The position numbers and the translations under genes are program-made. Below are positions 1 to 5,949 of a stretch of 5,956 nt of DNA, in pieces; the first letter of the stretch is position 1; every line of letters starts with the position of its first letter. This DNA is from Acidobacteriota bacterium (GTDB taxonomy: Bacteria > Acidobacteriota > Terriglobia > Terriglobales > Acidobacteriaceae). The notes under the pieces are model-generated. The model was not told the DNA's origin. It saw only the letters and a list, made by a program, of their open reading frames with translations, and ran no database searches. The DNA is taken from contig JAJZIF010000259.1 in NCBI GenBank assembly GCA_021810735.1, positions 1 through 5,956 on the forward strand, in the 5' to 3' direction.

Positions 1-102
1 GCTCACATCAACGCTCTCAATCGCAAAGCGGCGTTCGGTCAGACATGGCAGCAGGGAGCCGAGATCCTCAAAAGGGACGTGCTGGAATACGATGGCATGT
101 AA
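1..102 (+). CDS. C-terminal fragment of an unrecognised protein
   Basis: Frame 1 on the plus strand is open from the window edge through 33 codons to a TAA stop at 100-102. The peptide starts AHINALNRKAAFGQTW and ends LKRDVLEYDGM. The mixed charged and hydrophobic composition, amphipathic helical look and ordinary codon use resemble a true soluble C-terminus rather than a shadow frame. The gene begins outside the window and converges on the rhamnosidase gene, with 148 bases between the two stops. I do not recognise the family from so short a tail, so no function is given. Its neighbours suggest, but do not show, a role in sugar metabolism. Confidence 0.6.
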   Translation, partial: AHINALNRKAAFGQTWQQGAEILKRDVLEYDGM

Positions 103-250
103 AGGGCTGTCTGGCATAAGCGTAGGGTAATCTTCGATTGAATAGATTTAGATAACAGAATATCCGTTATCAGACATACAAGATACTCTTTCAGATTGCG
201 TATTATTCCGCCAAGACCATTCTGGGGCACGGCCTTTCAAGGGGTGATCG
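103..250. other. Convergent intergenic gap, AT-richer than its surroundings
   Basis: This gap separates the stops of two convergent genes. It is visibly richer in A and T than the flanking genes, mainly at about 120-215. The only clear structure is the imperfect palindrome at 151-171, annotated separately. I see no GC-rich hairpin followed by a T-run on either strand, so no classical intrinsic terminator can be called. A short CCTT/AAGG match at 233-242 has only two bases between its arms and is not a credible hairpin. Confidence 0.5.
151..171. repeat. Imperfect palindrome between convergent genes
   Basis: GATAAC at 151-156 is matched by GTTATC at 166-171, with nine bases between. Inside the gap, two more base pairs can form on each side. 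It could be a weak transcript-end hairpin shared by the convergent genes or a protein-binding site. The stem is AT-rich and no U-tract follows it, so the terminator reading is weak. Six-bp arms at this spacing can also arise by chance. Confidence 0.3.
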
Positions 251-2767
251 CTATTGGCTCGTCACGACATACTGTCCCTGACTGCTCAGCACAACTACCG
301 CCCGCCTGCCTCCGTCCGTGGAAACGCTGGCCATCGGCTTACCGTTCACCAGCACCTTTGCGCCGGGAAGCGAGACCGGCACGGAAACCCGAGCGGTCTC
401 GTCAGCCGGCAGGTCGATGGTCGTCACGTAGCCGTTGCTCCTGCGAATCGATACCTTCAGGATTCCATGCGGCGTTGGCTCTCCGCCTTTTGCCCATCTA
501 AGGCCAATCAGATCGGGCCGGATGTTTACCTTCGCAAAGCCACCTGCTGCCGGCTGAATTCCCAATATCTGTGTCATCAGCCAGGGTGTAACTCCGCTTG
601 ACCATCCGTGAGCCAGGCTCACGCGCAATCCGGACATTTCATCGGCCTGGAGGGACGCGTGAAATAGAAAGCCCTTATACCAGGTTGGGTTATAACCTTC
701 CCAGAAGCTTGTCGCACCCTCTTGCACCATGCCGCCCCAGTACTGGCGAATCCAATCGAGCGCAGCTTGCCGGTGGTGCATTTCCGCCATCGCACTTACC
801 ACGAAGTAATTGTAGTAAGGCGTAATGATGTAAGACTCATAAGCTGGCTTGCCGACGTGCGAAAGCGCGTTGTGCCAGATCGCCGCATACTGATCCTTGT
901 TTGCAACGCCGGAAAACACAGCATATGCGTTGGGCTGCCAGTAATCTCCAAACGATCCCTGAGCATCCAGCATGTACTCCTGGGCCGCGGCCTTGAGGGC
1001 ATCCGCTTTCTCTTCCATACGCTTTGCGTTGCTCTCGTCGTGCAACACGCGCAGCAGATAGGCGCCGTCCTTGAATGCCGAGTAATATTCGAATTGCGTC
1101 GCCATGCGCGTCTGCGCGTCGTAGCTATGCATCTTCGGCGACCAGTCGACAAACGGCCACGCATGAGTCTGATCGGAGAAAAGATCGTGCTGGTTCAGAT
1201 CTTTCTCCATATATTCCAGTAATTGGACGAGCCGAGTATGCACGCTTTCCAGTTGCTTCATGGAGCCGGTATGCAGGTAATATTCCCTCTCGCCAACCAC
1301 CCAGAATGCCGAATAACCGGGAATGCCATTCACGTGCCGGTGGACTGGCGCGGGACCGATCAAGCGATTGAGCGTGTCCTGCATGAGGAAGTGGTCAAAG
1401 AACACATCGTCGATGGTGAGCCCGCTAACAGCCAGATCTCCCATCCAGCGATTGCGATCCCGCTTGGGCGCGTCCCATATATCGTCCTGCATGCACAGGT
1501 GCGCCGTGTAAGCTCCGATCGCCCACATCTTGTTCAGCTCCGGATCGGACGACTCAAATGAGCCCTCATATTTCACCGGATAGGCAATTCCATCCAGGCG
1601 AATGGCGCGGAATGCGGTCGAACGGCCGCCGGTAAAGCGGATGATTGCATAGCGAAATGCGCTCTTGGGCCCGTACGCCGTTCCATGAGGCGGCAGATAG
1701 ACGGGATCTATGCCAAGGTACGGCTGCAGAAGTGCTTCGGCCTCGGATTCGCCATACTGCACAGTTACCCACGCGGGAGTATTTGAATCTGATTGAAGTT
1801 CGATGCGGCCCGAAACTTCGCGTCCGAAATCCAACATCACCTGCGGCGAGTTATAAATCGAAACTCGGTCTTCCGGCAGGGTGACGGTAAATTCCCCAGC
1901 CTGCGTATCTCCGGTCAGCGCCTGGACGTCCTTGATGCCGCCCACGCCGGGAGACACATGGCTCACCGTCATGGCCTTCAACGAATAATGCGCCAGAAAC
2001 GGTGAGATGCCATCGTAGCCCGGCCAAGCATACATCCCCGCATCGGCGTTTGCCTGGAAGAGATTGATCGAGCTCTCGATGCCTCCCAGATCATCCACAT
2101 TCGGCCAGGTTGCGTCGTTGAAACCAGCATCCTGCCATCCTGCCGGTGGGGTCTGCACGGTTGCCTTCCACTTTTCATCGCTCATCACCAGAGGCGGAGC
2201 CTGAATGCCACGCGCCGCTGGAACAATCATTGCGGCCAGTACCTTACCCCGCTGCAAATGCTGGCTTATCGCTCCTTGAGCCTCATTGCCAGCACGGGGT
2301 CCGCGCACAGCCTCGATCGCCAGCACATTCTTGCCCGCGCGCAGAGCGCTGGTTACATCGCACCAATAAACCCGAATCCCCATCGGGAAGTCCAAATTCA
2401 GTTGGTACTTCCCTACCCTTTTTCCGTTCAGATAAATTGCCGCCTTGCGCGGGCCGGCCAGATAAAGTGTCGCGTGCGCCGGAACGCTGGCCACTTCAAA
2501 GGAGCGCCGGAAATAATGGGAGCCGGGGCCAGGATTGTGCCTGTACCGATGCATGGCCGCCGAGTTCGCCGTTGTCCAGATGTACTGTTCAGGCAGGGGC
2601 TTATGCAGCGCAGATTCCAACTGCGATGGCGGCAGGTTTCGCGCAGGATCGATCTGCGAATCGGGAATTTTGGTTGGTCCGATTGCCGGATTCCCCATCT
2701 GTGCCGCCGCCGGCACGCTGGCCGCAAGCAACGCTACAACCGCTAACACTCCCGCTGGACGATACAT
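251..2767 (-). CDS. Secreted GH78-type alpha-L-rhamnosidase
   Basis: This 838-residue protein should hydrolyse terminal L-rhamnose from plant glycans or glycosides outside the cytoplasm. Residues 1-22 look like a Sec signal peptide: a short basic start, a hydrophobic stretch, and a cleavage site after AAA22. A beta-rich carbohydrate-binding-like region follows (about 85-160, with YFRRSF and LYLNG-type motifs), then a second beta region (about 305-400, LDFGREVSG). The helical catalytic barrel spans about 405-740, and a C-terminal beta domain about 740-838. The barrel carries DAPKRDRNRWMGD (432-444), GATSFWE (684-690) and HGWSSGVTPWL (720-730), all hallmarks of GH78. Glu690 is the likely general base; Asp432, Asp437 and Asp444 are the acidic candidates of the first motif. 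The family has about 650-1000 residues, so it appears full length. The start is supported by GAGGT six bases upstream. It lies 127 bases downstream of the aldo/keto reductase gene on the same strand. The exact substrate cannot be read from sequence. Confidence 0.93.
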   Translation of the reverse strand: MYRPAGVLAVVALLAASVPAAAQMGNPAIGPTKIPDSQIDPARNLPPSQLESALHKPLPEQYIWTTANSAAMHRYRHNPGPGSHYFRRSFEVASVPAHATLYLAGPRKAAIYLNGKRVGKYQLNLDFPMGIRVYWCDVTSALRAGKNVLAIEAVRGPRAGNEAQGAISQHLQRGKVLAAMIVPAARGIQAPPLVMSDEKWKATVQTPPAGWQDAGFNDATWPNVDDLGGIESSINLFQANADAGMYAWPGYDGISPFLAHYSLKAMTVSHVSPGVGGIKDVQALTGDTQAGEFTVTLPEDRVSIYNSPQVMLDFGREVSGRIELQSDSNTPAWVTVQYGESEAEALLQPYLGIDPVYLPPHGTAYGPKSAFRYAIIRFTGGRSTAFRAIRLDGIAYPVKYEGSFESSDPELNKMWAIGAYTAHLCMQDDIWDAPKRDRNRWMGDLAVSGLTIDDVFFDHFLMQDTLNRLIGPAPVHRHVNGIPGYSAFWVVGEREYYLHTGSMKQLESVHTRLVQLLEYMEKDLNQHDLFSDQTHAWPFVDWSPKMHSYDAQTRMATQFEYYSAFKDGAYLLRVLHDESNAKRMEEKADALKAAAQEYMLDAQGSFGDYWQPNAYAVFSGVANKDQYAAIWHNALSHVGKPAYESYIITPYYNYFVVSAMAEMHHRQAALDWIRQYWGGMVQEGATSFWEGYNPTWYKGFLFHASLQADEMSGLRVSLAHGWSSGVTPWLMTQILGIQPAAGGFAKVNIRPDLIGLRWAKGGEPTPHGILKVSIRRSNGYVTTIDLPADETARVSVPVSLPGAKVLVNGKPMASVSTDGGRRAVVVLSSQGQYVVTSQ

Positions 2768-2894
2768 CCATCTACCTCGATTCCTGGTTCATTTACAATC
2801 ATCTGCGTGCCATTGGTCCTCTTGCACGAAATGCCCCGGACTCTTGCGGCCGTGGTTCTTACAGAGCAACATTCAACGCTCTCAAAAGAAGAAC
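2768..2894 (-). other. Gap between reductase and rhamnosidase genes
   Basis: These 127 bases separate two genes on the same strand. Apart from the ribosome binding site I see no stable hairpin with a T-run, so read-through from the reductase gene is plausible. A TGATTGTAAAT stretch on the minus strand, shortly before the ribosome binding site, is a weak -10-like sequence. No good -35 partner precedes it, so a separate promoter is possible but not shown. Confidence 0.4.
2774..2778 (-). promoter_or_regulatory. Ribosome binding site of the rhamnosidase gene
   Basis: Read on the minus strand this is GAGGT, six bases before the ATG at 2767-2765. Its good spacing supports this start. The N-terminus it gives begins directly with a credible signal peptide. 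Confidence 0.7.
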
Positions 2895-3962
2895 TCAGAA
2901 GCTGGTTCGAGTTACAGTTGTACCGCCATTCACCATCGCCTGCATTTCTTTGCCAAAGAAATCATCAAGCTCGTTGGGCTCCAGAGAACTTGCCGCATCC
3001 AGCCGTTGCGCCGCATCCTCGGGAAGTTTCATCTCCGCCGCGCTGAGATTCTTCCTGAGCTGCTCCAGGCGCGTTGCGCCAATGATGGTGGATGTCACAC
3101 AGGGGCGCGCCATGAGCCATGCAAGCGCAACCTCGGCCGGCGACTTGCCCAGGTCCTCCGCAACCGTCAGCAGCGTCTCCAGAATCTTCCAGTTCCGTTC
3201 GCGCTTCGCATATTTCTCAATGGTGGGATTACCCGAGTCTTTCATGTCAAACACCCGGCCGCTTCCGGTAATCTTGCCGTCGACGCGGCGGAATTTGCCT
3301 GACAGAAACCCGCTGCCCAGCGGGCTCCACGGTGTAATCGAGATGCCCAGCTCGCGGGCCAGCGGCAGATGCTCCCGCTCCAGATTGCGTGCGACCAATG
3401 AGTATTCAAATTGCAGCGCTGCCGGCCGCTCCCAACCGCGCAGCTCCGCAATTGTGGCAAAGCGTGCCGCGTACCACGCCGGAACATCGCTCAGGCCGAT
3501 GTGGCGAACCTTGCCGCTGCGCACCAGATCGTTCAGAGTGGATGCAACCTCTTCAACGGGCGTCACCTTATCCCATGTGTGGATGATGTACAGGTCTATA
3601 AAGTCCGTGCGCAGCCGCCGCAACGAGGCTTCCAATGCCCGCATGATGTTCTTGCGGCCGTTGCCTCCGGCATTGGGATTGCCCTGTTGACCGCAAAAAG
3701 TGAACTTGGTGGCCAATACGATCTCATCGCGCGCCCGCGCCGTCTGAATCATCTCTCCCAGCCACTCTTCGCTTGTTCCCCCGGAGTACATGTCGGCGGT
3801 ATCGATGAAGTTGCCGCCCGCATCCCGGTACGTGTCAAAGAGTGTTTGCGCCGTCTCTCTGTCCGCTCCCCAGCCAAAGGTCATGGCTCCCAATGTCAGC
3901 GAAGAGACCTTGAGACCCGTGCGGCCAAGAGTGCGAGAAGCGGTAATTGGGGTAAAACTCAT
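2895..3962 (-). CDS. Aldo/keto reductase, NADPH-type
   Basis: This 355-residue cytoplasmic enzyme belongs to the aldo/keto reductase superfamily, (beta/alpha)8 barrels that interconvert aldehydes or ketones and alcohols with NAD(P)H. The catalytic tetrad is complete: Asp54 and Tyr59 in NFIDTADMY, Lys86 in LATKF, and His128 in DLYIIHTWD. Cofactor-binding motifs are also visible: SPLGSGFLSGK (213-223) and STIIGATRLEQL (291-302). The NAGGNGRKN loop (97-105) resembles barrels often annotated simply as general oxidoreductases. Length is normal for the family. I chose the ATG at 3962-3960 because GGAG lies nine bases upstream and the protein then starts with the usual SRTLGRTGLKVS strand. The frame is open further, to a GTG at 4004, but that start has no ribosome binding site. 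It is the first gene of a likely two-gene unit with the secreted rhamnosidase, which suggests a sugar or sugar-derived carbonyl substrate. Many members act on unrelated aldehydes, so the substrate is unknown. Confidence 0.95.
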   Translation of the reverse strand: MSFTPITASRTLGRTGLKVSSLTLGAMTFGWGADRETAQTLFDTYRDAGGNFIDTADMYSGGTSEEWLGEMIQTARARDEIVLATKFTFCGQQGNPNAGGNGRKNIMRALEASLRRLRTDFIDLYIIHTWDKVTPVEEVASTLNDLVRSGKVRHIGLSDVPAWYAARFATIAELRGWERPAALQFEYSLVARNLEREHLPLARELGISITPWSPLGSGFLSGKFRRVDGKITGSGRVFDMKDSGNPTIEKYAKRERNWKILETLLTVAEDLGKSPAEVALAWLMARPCVTSTIIGATRLEQLRKNLSAAEMKLPEDAAQRLDAASSLEPNELDDFFGKEMQAMVNGGTTVTRTSF

Positions 3963-3971
3963 TCTTTTCAT

Positions 3972-3975
3972 CTCC
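3972..3975 (-). promoter_or_regulatory. Ribosome binding site of the reductase gene, decides its start
   Basis: On the minus strand this reads GGAG, nine bases before the ATG at 3962-3960. Three in-frame ATGs lie close together here (at 3977, 3971 and 3962). Only the last has a purine-rich site at a workable distance. Confidence 0.55.
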
Positions 3976-4097
3976 ATTTGACGGCCGCTCCAGAGCAGCC
4001 ACACGAGTTACGCTTACGGTTTCTGCCGGGATGCTTGCGGGGTTCAGCGACCTGTTTGAGCCGGTTAATCCAAGCTGGGGCATCGAAGGGTTGCGCG

Positions 4098-4110
4098 CTG
4101 GACGATCCAG
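4098..4110. repeat. Short palindrome CTGGA-N3-TCCAG
   Basis: Two perfect 5-bp arms flank three bases. It lies about 140 bases upstream of the reductase start, a position where an operator could act. Arms this short arise easily by chance, so it is only a candidate site. Confidence 0.25.
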
Positions 4111-4256
4111 AAACGCTTTAGTAGGGACAACTGGTACGTCCACTATTGAACATCCAACCTGCCGGGATGCGCAAGCGCGTCGAGTTGGGAGAGATTGCAA
4201 GCCGGTCTCCATCAAACGGGATTGATTTCCATGGACCATACTTCCCTGGGTCAAAT

Positions 4257-4300
4257 CGCATCGGCCAAGAATCGGCAAAGCATTCTTCGTCGCCGATGCG
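4257..4300. repeat. Large nested stem-loop
   Basis: CGCATCGGC (4257-4265) pairs perfectly with GCCGATGCG (4292-4300). Nested inside, AAGAAT (4267-4272) pairs with ATTCTT (4282-4287), and GC (4275-4276) can pair with GC (4280-4281) around an AAA loop. The stem therefore has 9, 6 and 2 bp with small bulges over 44 bases. No T-run follows on either strand, so it is not a typical intrinsic terminator. It could be an RNA structure, the core of a small repeat element, or a protein-binding cruciform. Confidence 0.6.
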
Positions 4301-4316
4301 TGCCGATAACTCGGCA
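4301..4316. promoter_or_regulatory. Palindrome TGCCGA-N4-TCGGCA, operator candidate
   Basis: Perfect 6-bp arms flank TAAC, directly abutting the nested stem-loop on its left. Its core CCGATAACTCGG is nearly the same as the core of the palindrome at 4481-4497, differing by one inserted A. A repeated palindrome in a divergent intergenic region is what a dimeric regulator would use, but no regulator gene is in the window. Confidence 0.4.
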
Positions 4317-4415
4317 TAACTGACGTTTTCAGGAGTTAAGGCAGGCAGAATCGAATGCATCGAGAGGATTCGACAGGCCCGCAAATTTCTGCGCAGGCGC
4401 GGGCCGATCCGCACT

Positions 4416-4440
4416 CCGCCGGTTCCGCCCCGCCCGGCGG
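4416..4440. repeat. GC-rich inverted repeat
   Basis: CCGCCGG (4416-4422) pairs with CCGGCGG (4434-4440) across 11 bases. Neither side is followed by a T-run, so it is not a standard terminator. It lies in very GC-rich sequence where such matches occur more easily by chance. Confidence 0.35.
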
Positions 4441-4480
4441 TCAAAGCGGAAACGCCTCCACTGCCAGAGCGAAACGAGTG

Positions 4481-4497
4481 ATTCCGATACTCGGAAT
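4481..4497. promoter_or_regulatory. Palindrome ATTCCGA-N3-TCGGAAT, operator candidate
   Basis: Two perfect 7-bp arms flank TAC. The site lies about 140-155 bases before the RuBisCO-like gene start and 45-60 bases before a -10-like TGTAAT. It shares the CCGATA/CTCGG core with the palindrome at 4301-4316, about 180 bases away. A transcription factor dimer site is the simplest reading. The one-base difference in spacing between the two sites weakens it. Confidence 0.45.
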
Positions 4498-4528
4498 TTC
4501 TCCGCGCTGCGTTTCAGGTCTCGGACAA

Positions 4529-4580
4529 GCGGCTGCCGGCGTGTAATGTGAGGGGAAGGTCGATGCGCATCGGCAGCCGC
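4529..4580 (+). promoter_or_regulatory. Leader stem-loop before the RuBisCO-like gene
   Basis: GCGGCTGCCG (4529-4538) pairs perfectly with CGGCAGCCGC (4571-4580), 41 bases before the gene's first ATG. In RNA the stem can continue with G-U and Watson-Crick pairs up to about 4545/4564. The loop (about 4546-4563) holds a purine-rich, Shine-Dalgarno-like GAGGGGAAGG. The right half overlaps the perfect 12-bp palindrome CGATGCGCATCG (4561-4572). It may fold in the mRNA leader if transcription starts upstream of it, which is not shown. Confidence 0.45.
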
Positions 4581-4625
4581 CGGTCGTTGCGCACAGGCAG
4601 ATGGATGTCACCGGTTTTGAATGAC

Positions 4626-4631
4626 AAGGAG
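4626..4631 (+). promoter_or_regulatory. Ribosome binding site of the RuBisCO-like gene, decides its start
   Basis: AAGGAG lies four bases before the ATG at 4636. It is inside the coding frame if the earlier ATG at 4621 were used, and that ATG has no purine-rich site before it. The spacing is slightly short but workable. Confidence 0.6.
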
Positions 4632-4635
4632 TCAG

Positions 4636-5949
4636 ATGCAAGCTGCAATGAAAGATGGAGAGATGACCGGCAAGGCCACGTATGACCGCATCAAGGCTCG
4701 CTACTGGATCGAGACGGCCTATCCGCTGGCGGATGCCGCAGCCATCATGGCGGGAGAGCAGTCGACGGGAACCTTTGTCCGCGTTCCGGGCGAGACAGAT
4801 GAACTGCGCGAGCGCCATGCGGCGCGTGTGGAGCGGATTGTCGAACTGGAGATGGTAGACAGGCCTTCCCTGCCCGGCTCGGGACTGCCGAAAGGACACA
4901 TCGGTCCGGTGACGCGGCGGACTGCTGAAGTGACGCTCTCCTGGCCGCTTGCGAATATGGGACCATCGCTGCCGAACCTGCTGGCCACGGTAGCCGGCAA
5001 CCTCTTTGAGCTGAAGCCGTTCTCCGGCCTCAAGCTGCTGGATGTTACCTTACCGCCTGCATTTCTTGATGCATATGAGGGGCCGCAGTTCGGCGTGGAA
5101 GGTACGCGGCGGCTGACCGGCATTTACGGGCGGCCGGTGATGGGCACGATCATCAAGCCCAGTGTGGGCATGACGCCGGAGCAGACGGCGGAGCATGTTC
5201 GGATGTTGGCCGAGGCCGGCATCGACTTCATCAAGGACGACGAGTTGCAGGCCGACGGCCCGCACTGCCCGTTCGAGGAACGCGCCACGGCCGTGTTGCG
5301 TGTACTGAACGATTACGCCGGCAAGACCGGCAAGATGCCGATGTATGCGGCTAATATCACGGGGGAAATTGACCAGATGTTGCGCCGCCATGACACGGTG
5401 GCACAGGCCGGAGGAACGTGTGTGATGGTGAGCCTGAACAGCGTGGGCCTGCCGGCCATGACGGCGCTGCGCCGCCATGCGCAGTTGGCGATTCACGGCC
5501 ATCGCAACGGGTGGGGCATGTTCAGCCGTTCGCACGCCACGGGCATGAGTTTCATTGCCTATCAGAAATTCTGGCGGCTGGCGGGGATCGATCACGTGCA
5601 CGTGAACGGACTGCAAAACAAGTTCTGCGAAGAAGACGCTTCGGTGATCGCCTCGGCGCGCGAGTGCCTGACGCCGATGTTCGCGGCGCCGCACAAGGGA
5701 TGCGAGATTATGCCGGTGTTCTCGTCAGGCCAGTCGGCCAGGCAGGCGCCGGACACATATAAAGCGCTCGGATCAACCGATTTGATCTACGCGTGCGGCG
5801 GAGGCATCCTGGCTCATCCGACCGGGCCGGCCGCTGGCGTGCGCAGCCTTCATCAGGCGTGGGAGGCAGCCGCTTTGGGTGTTTCGCTTTCCGAGTATGC
5901 GGGCGGACACGCGGAGCTGCGCGCGGCATTGGAGGCGTTTGCGCGTTGA
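4636..5949 (+). CDS. RuBisCO-like protein, apiose/isoapionate-pathway type
   Basis: This 437-residue protein has the RuBisCO large-subunit fold: an N-terminal alpha/beta domain (to about 135) and a TIM barrel. Aligned by eye to spinach RuBisCO, it keeps Glu60 (E41), Asn123 (N122), Lys175 (K174, GTIIKP), the carbamylated lysine and metal ligands (K200, D202, E203 in IKDDE), His294/Arg295 (H289/R290), His327 (H322), loop-6 Lys334 (K329), Ser379 (S364) and the phosphate-binding GGG (388-390). Lys177 is replaced by Ser176 and Trp66 by Phe47, so carboxylase activity is unlikely. HGHRNGWGM, HVNGLQNKFCE and GGGILAHPTGPAAG resemble the RuBisCO-like proteins known to decarboxylate or cleave 3-oxo-isoapionate 4-phosphate (OiaX and OiaT), steps of apiose/apionate catabolism. 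I cannot separate the two from sequence. The start at 4636 rests on the AAGGAG site; ATGs at 4621 and 4663 are alternatives. A kinase that makes the phosphorylated substrate would be expected nearby, but the window ends seven bases after the stop. Confidence 0.95.
   Translation: MQAAMKDGEMTGKATYDRIKARYWIETAYPLADAAAIMAGEQSTGTFVRVPGETDELRERHAARVERIVELEMVDRPSLPGSGLPKGHIGPVTRRTAEVTLSWPLANMGPSLPNLLATVAGNLFELKPFSGLKLLDVTLPPAFLDAYEGPQFGVEGTRRLTGIYGRPVMGTIIKPSVGMTPEQTAEHVRMLAEAGIDFIKDDELQADGPHCPFEERATAVLRVLNDYAGKTGKMPMYAANITGEIDQMLRRHDTVAQAGGTCVMVSLNSVGLPAMTALRRHAQLAIHGHRNGWGMFSRSHATGMSFIAYQKFWRLAGIDHVHVNGLQNKFCEEDASVIASARECLTPMFAAPHKGCEIMPVFSSGQSARQAPDTYKALGSTDLIYACGGGILAHPTGPAAGVRSLHQAWEAAALGVSLSEYAGGHAELRAALEAFAR

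Larger units (their letters stand above)
3963..4620. other. 658-base divergent intergenic region rich in inverted repeats
   Basis: This region separates the reductase gene (leftward) from the RuBisCO-like gene (rightward) and must hold the promoters of both. I read all frames. The open stretches are short, Arg- or Pro-rich, lack well-placed ribosome binding sites, and match no family I know. I could not identify a confident -35/-10 pair in either direction; TGTAAT at 4542-4547 is a -10-like hexamer facing right, but nothing like TTGACA stands 16-18 bases before it. What stands out is the density of inverted repeats between about 4098 and 4614, listed separately. A long regulated leader, a non-coding RNA, or a decayed gene are all possible. 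Confidence 0.6.

Noticed and set aside
148..174. Palindrome near 151-171 as a chromosome-dimer or integration site
   Set aside because: It does not follow the two-arm consensus of dif sites, and no recombinase, tRNA or other mobile-element sign is near.
8..2885. 13-bp exact repeat TCAACGCTCTCAA at 8-20 and 2873-2885
   Set aside because: One copy lies inside a coding tail and the other in a gene gap, with no similar flanks. One such match is about what chance allows in a window this size.
2146..3690. 514-codon open frame on the plus strand, antisense to the reductase and part of the rhamnosidase and crossing the gap between them
   Set aside because: Its product is rich in Ser, Arg and Pro with no domain or motif, while the opposite strand encodes two clear enzymes with complete active sites. 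Long antisense frames are common in GC-rich DNA.
4118..4444. 108-codon open frame on the minus strand in the divergent region
   Set aside because: Its start has no ribosome binding site, the sequence begins with a Gly/Arg-rich stretch, and it matches no family I know. A decayed gene cannot be excluded, but nothing supports one.
4355..4546. 63-codon open frame on the plus strand in the divergent region
   Set aside because: The nearest purine-rich site is too far upstream of its ATG, and the product is Ala/Gly/Pro-rich and low in complexity.
4514..4648. Minus-strand frame overlapping the start of the RuBisCO-like gene, with a protein-like stretch DIHLPVRNDRRLPMRIDL
   Set aside because: It has only a TTG start near its beginning, is under 50 codons, and is antisense to the real gene start. 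The protein-like look is probably chance, though it could be the remnant of a lost gene.
5050..5694. 214-codon open frame on the minus strand inside the RuBisCO-like gene
   Set aside because: It is His- and Arg-rich with no recognisable motif and lies fully opposite a well-supported gene.
4636..5949. A true CO2-fixing RuBisCO
   Set aside because: The Lys177 equivalent is serine and the Trp66 equivalent is phenylalanine, and the flanking motifs fit RuBisCO-like proteins. No small subunit or phosphoribulokinase gene is in the window.
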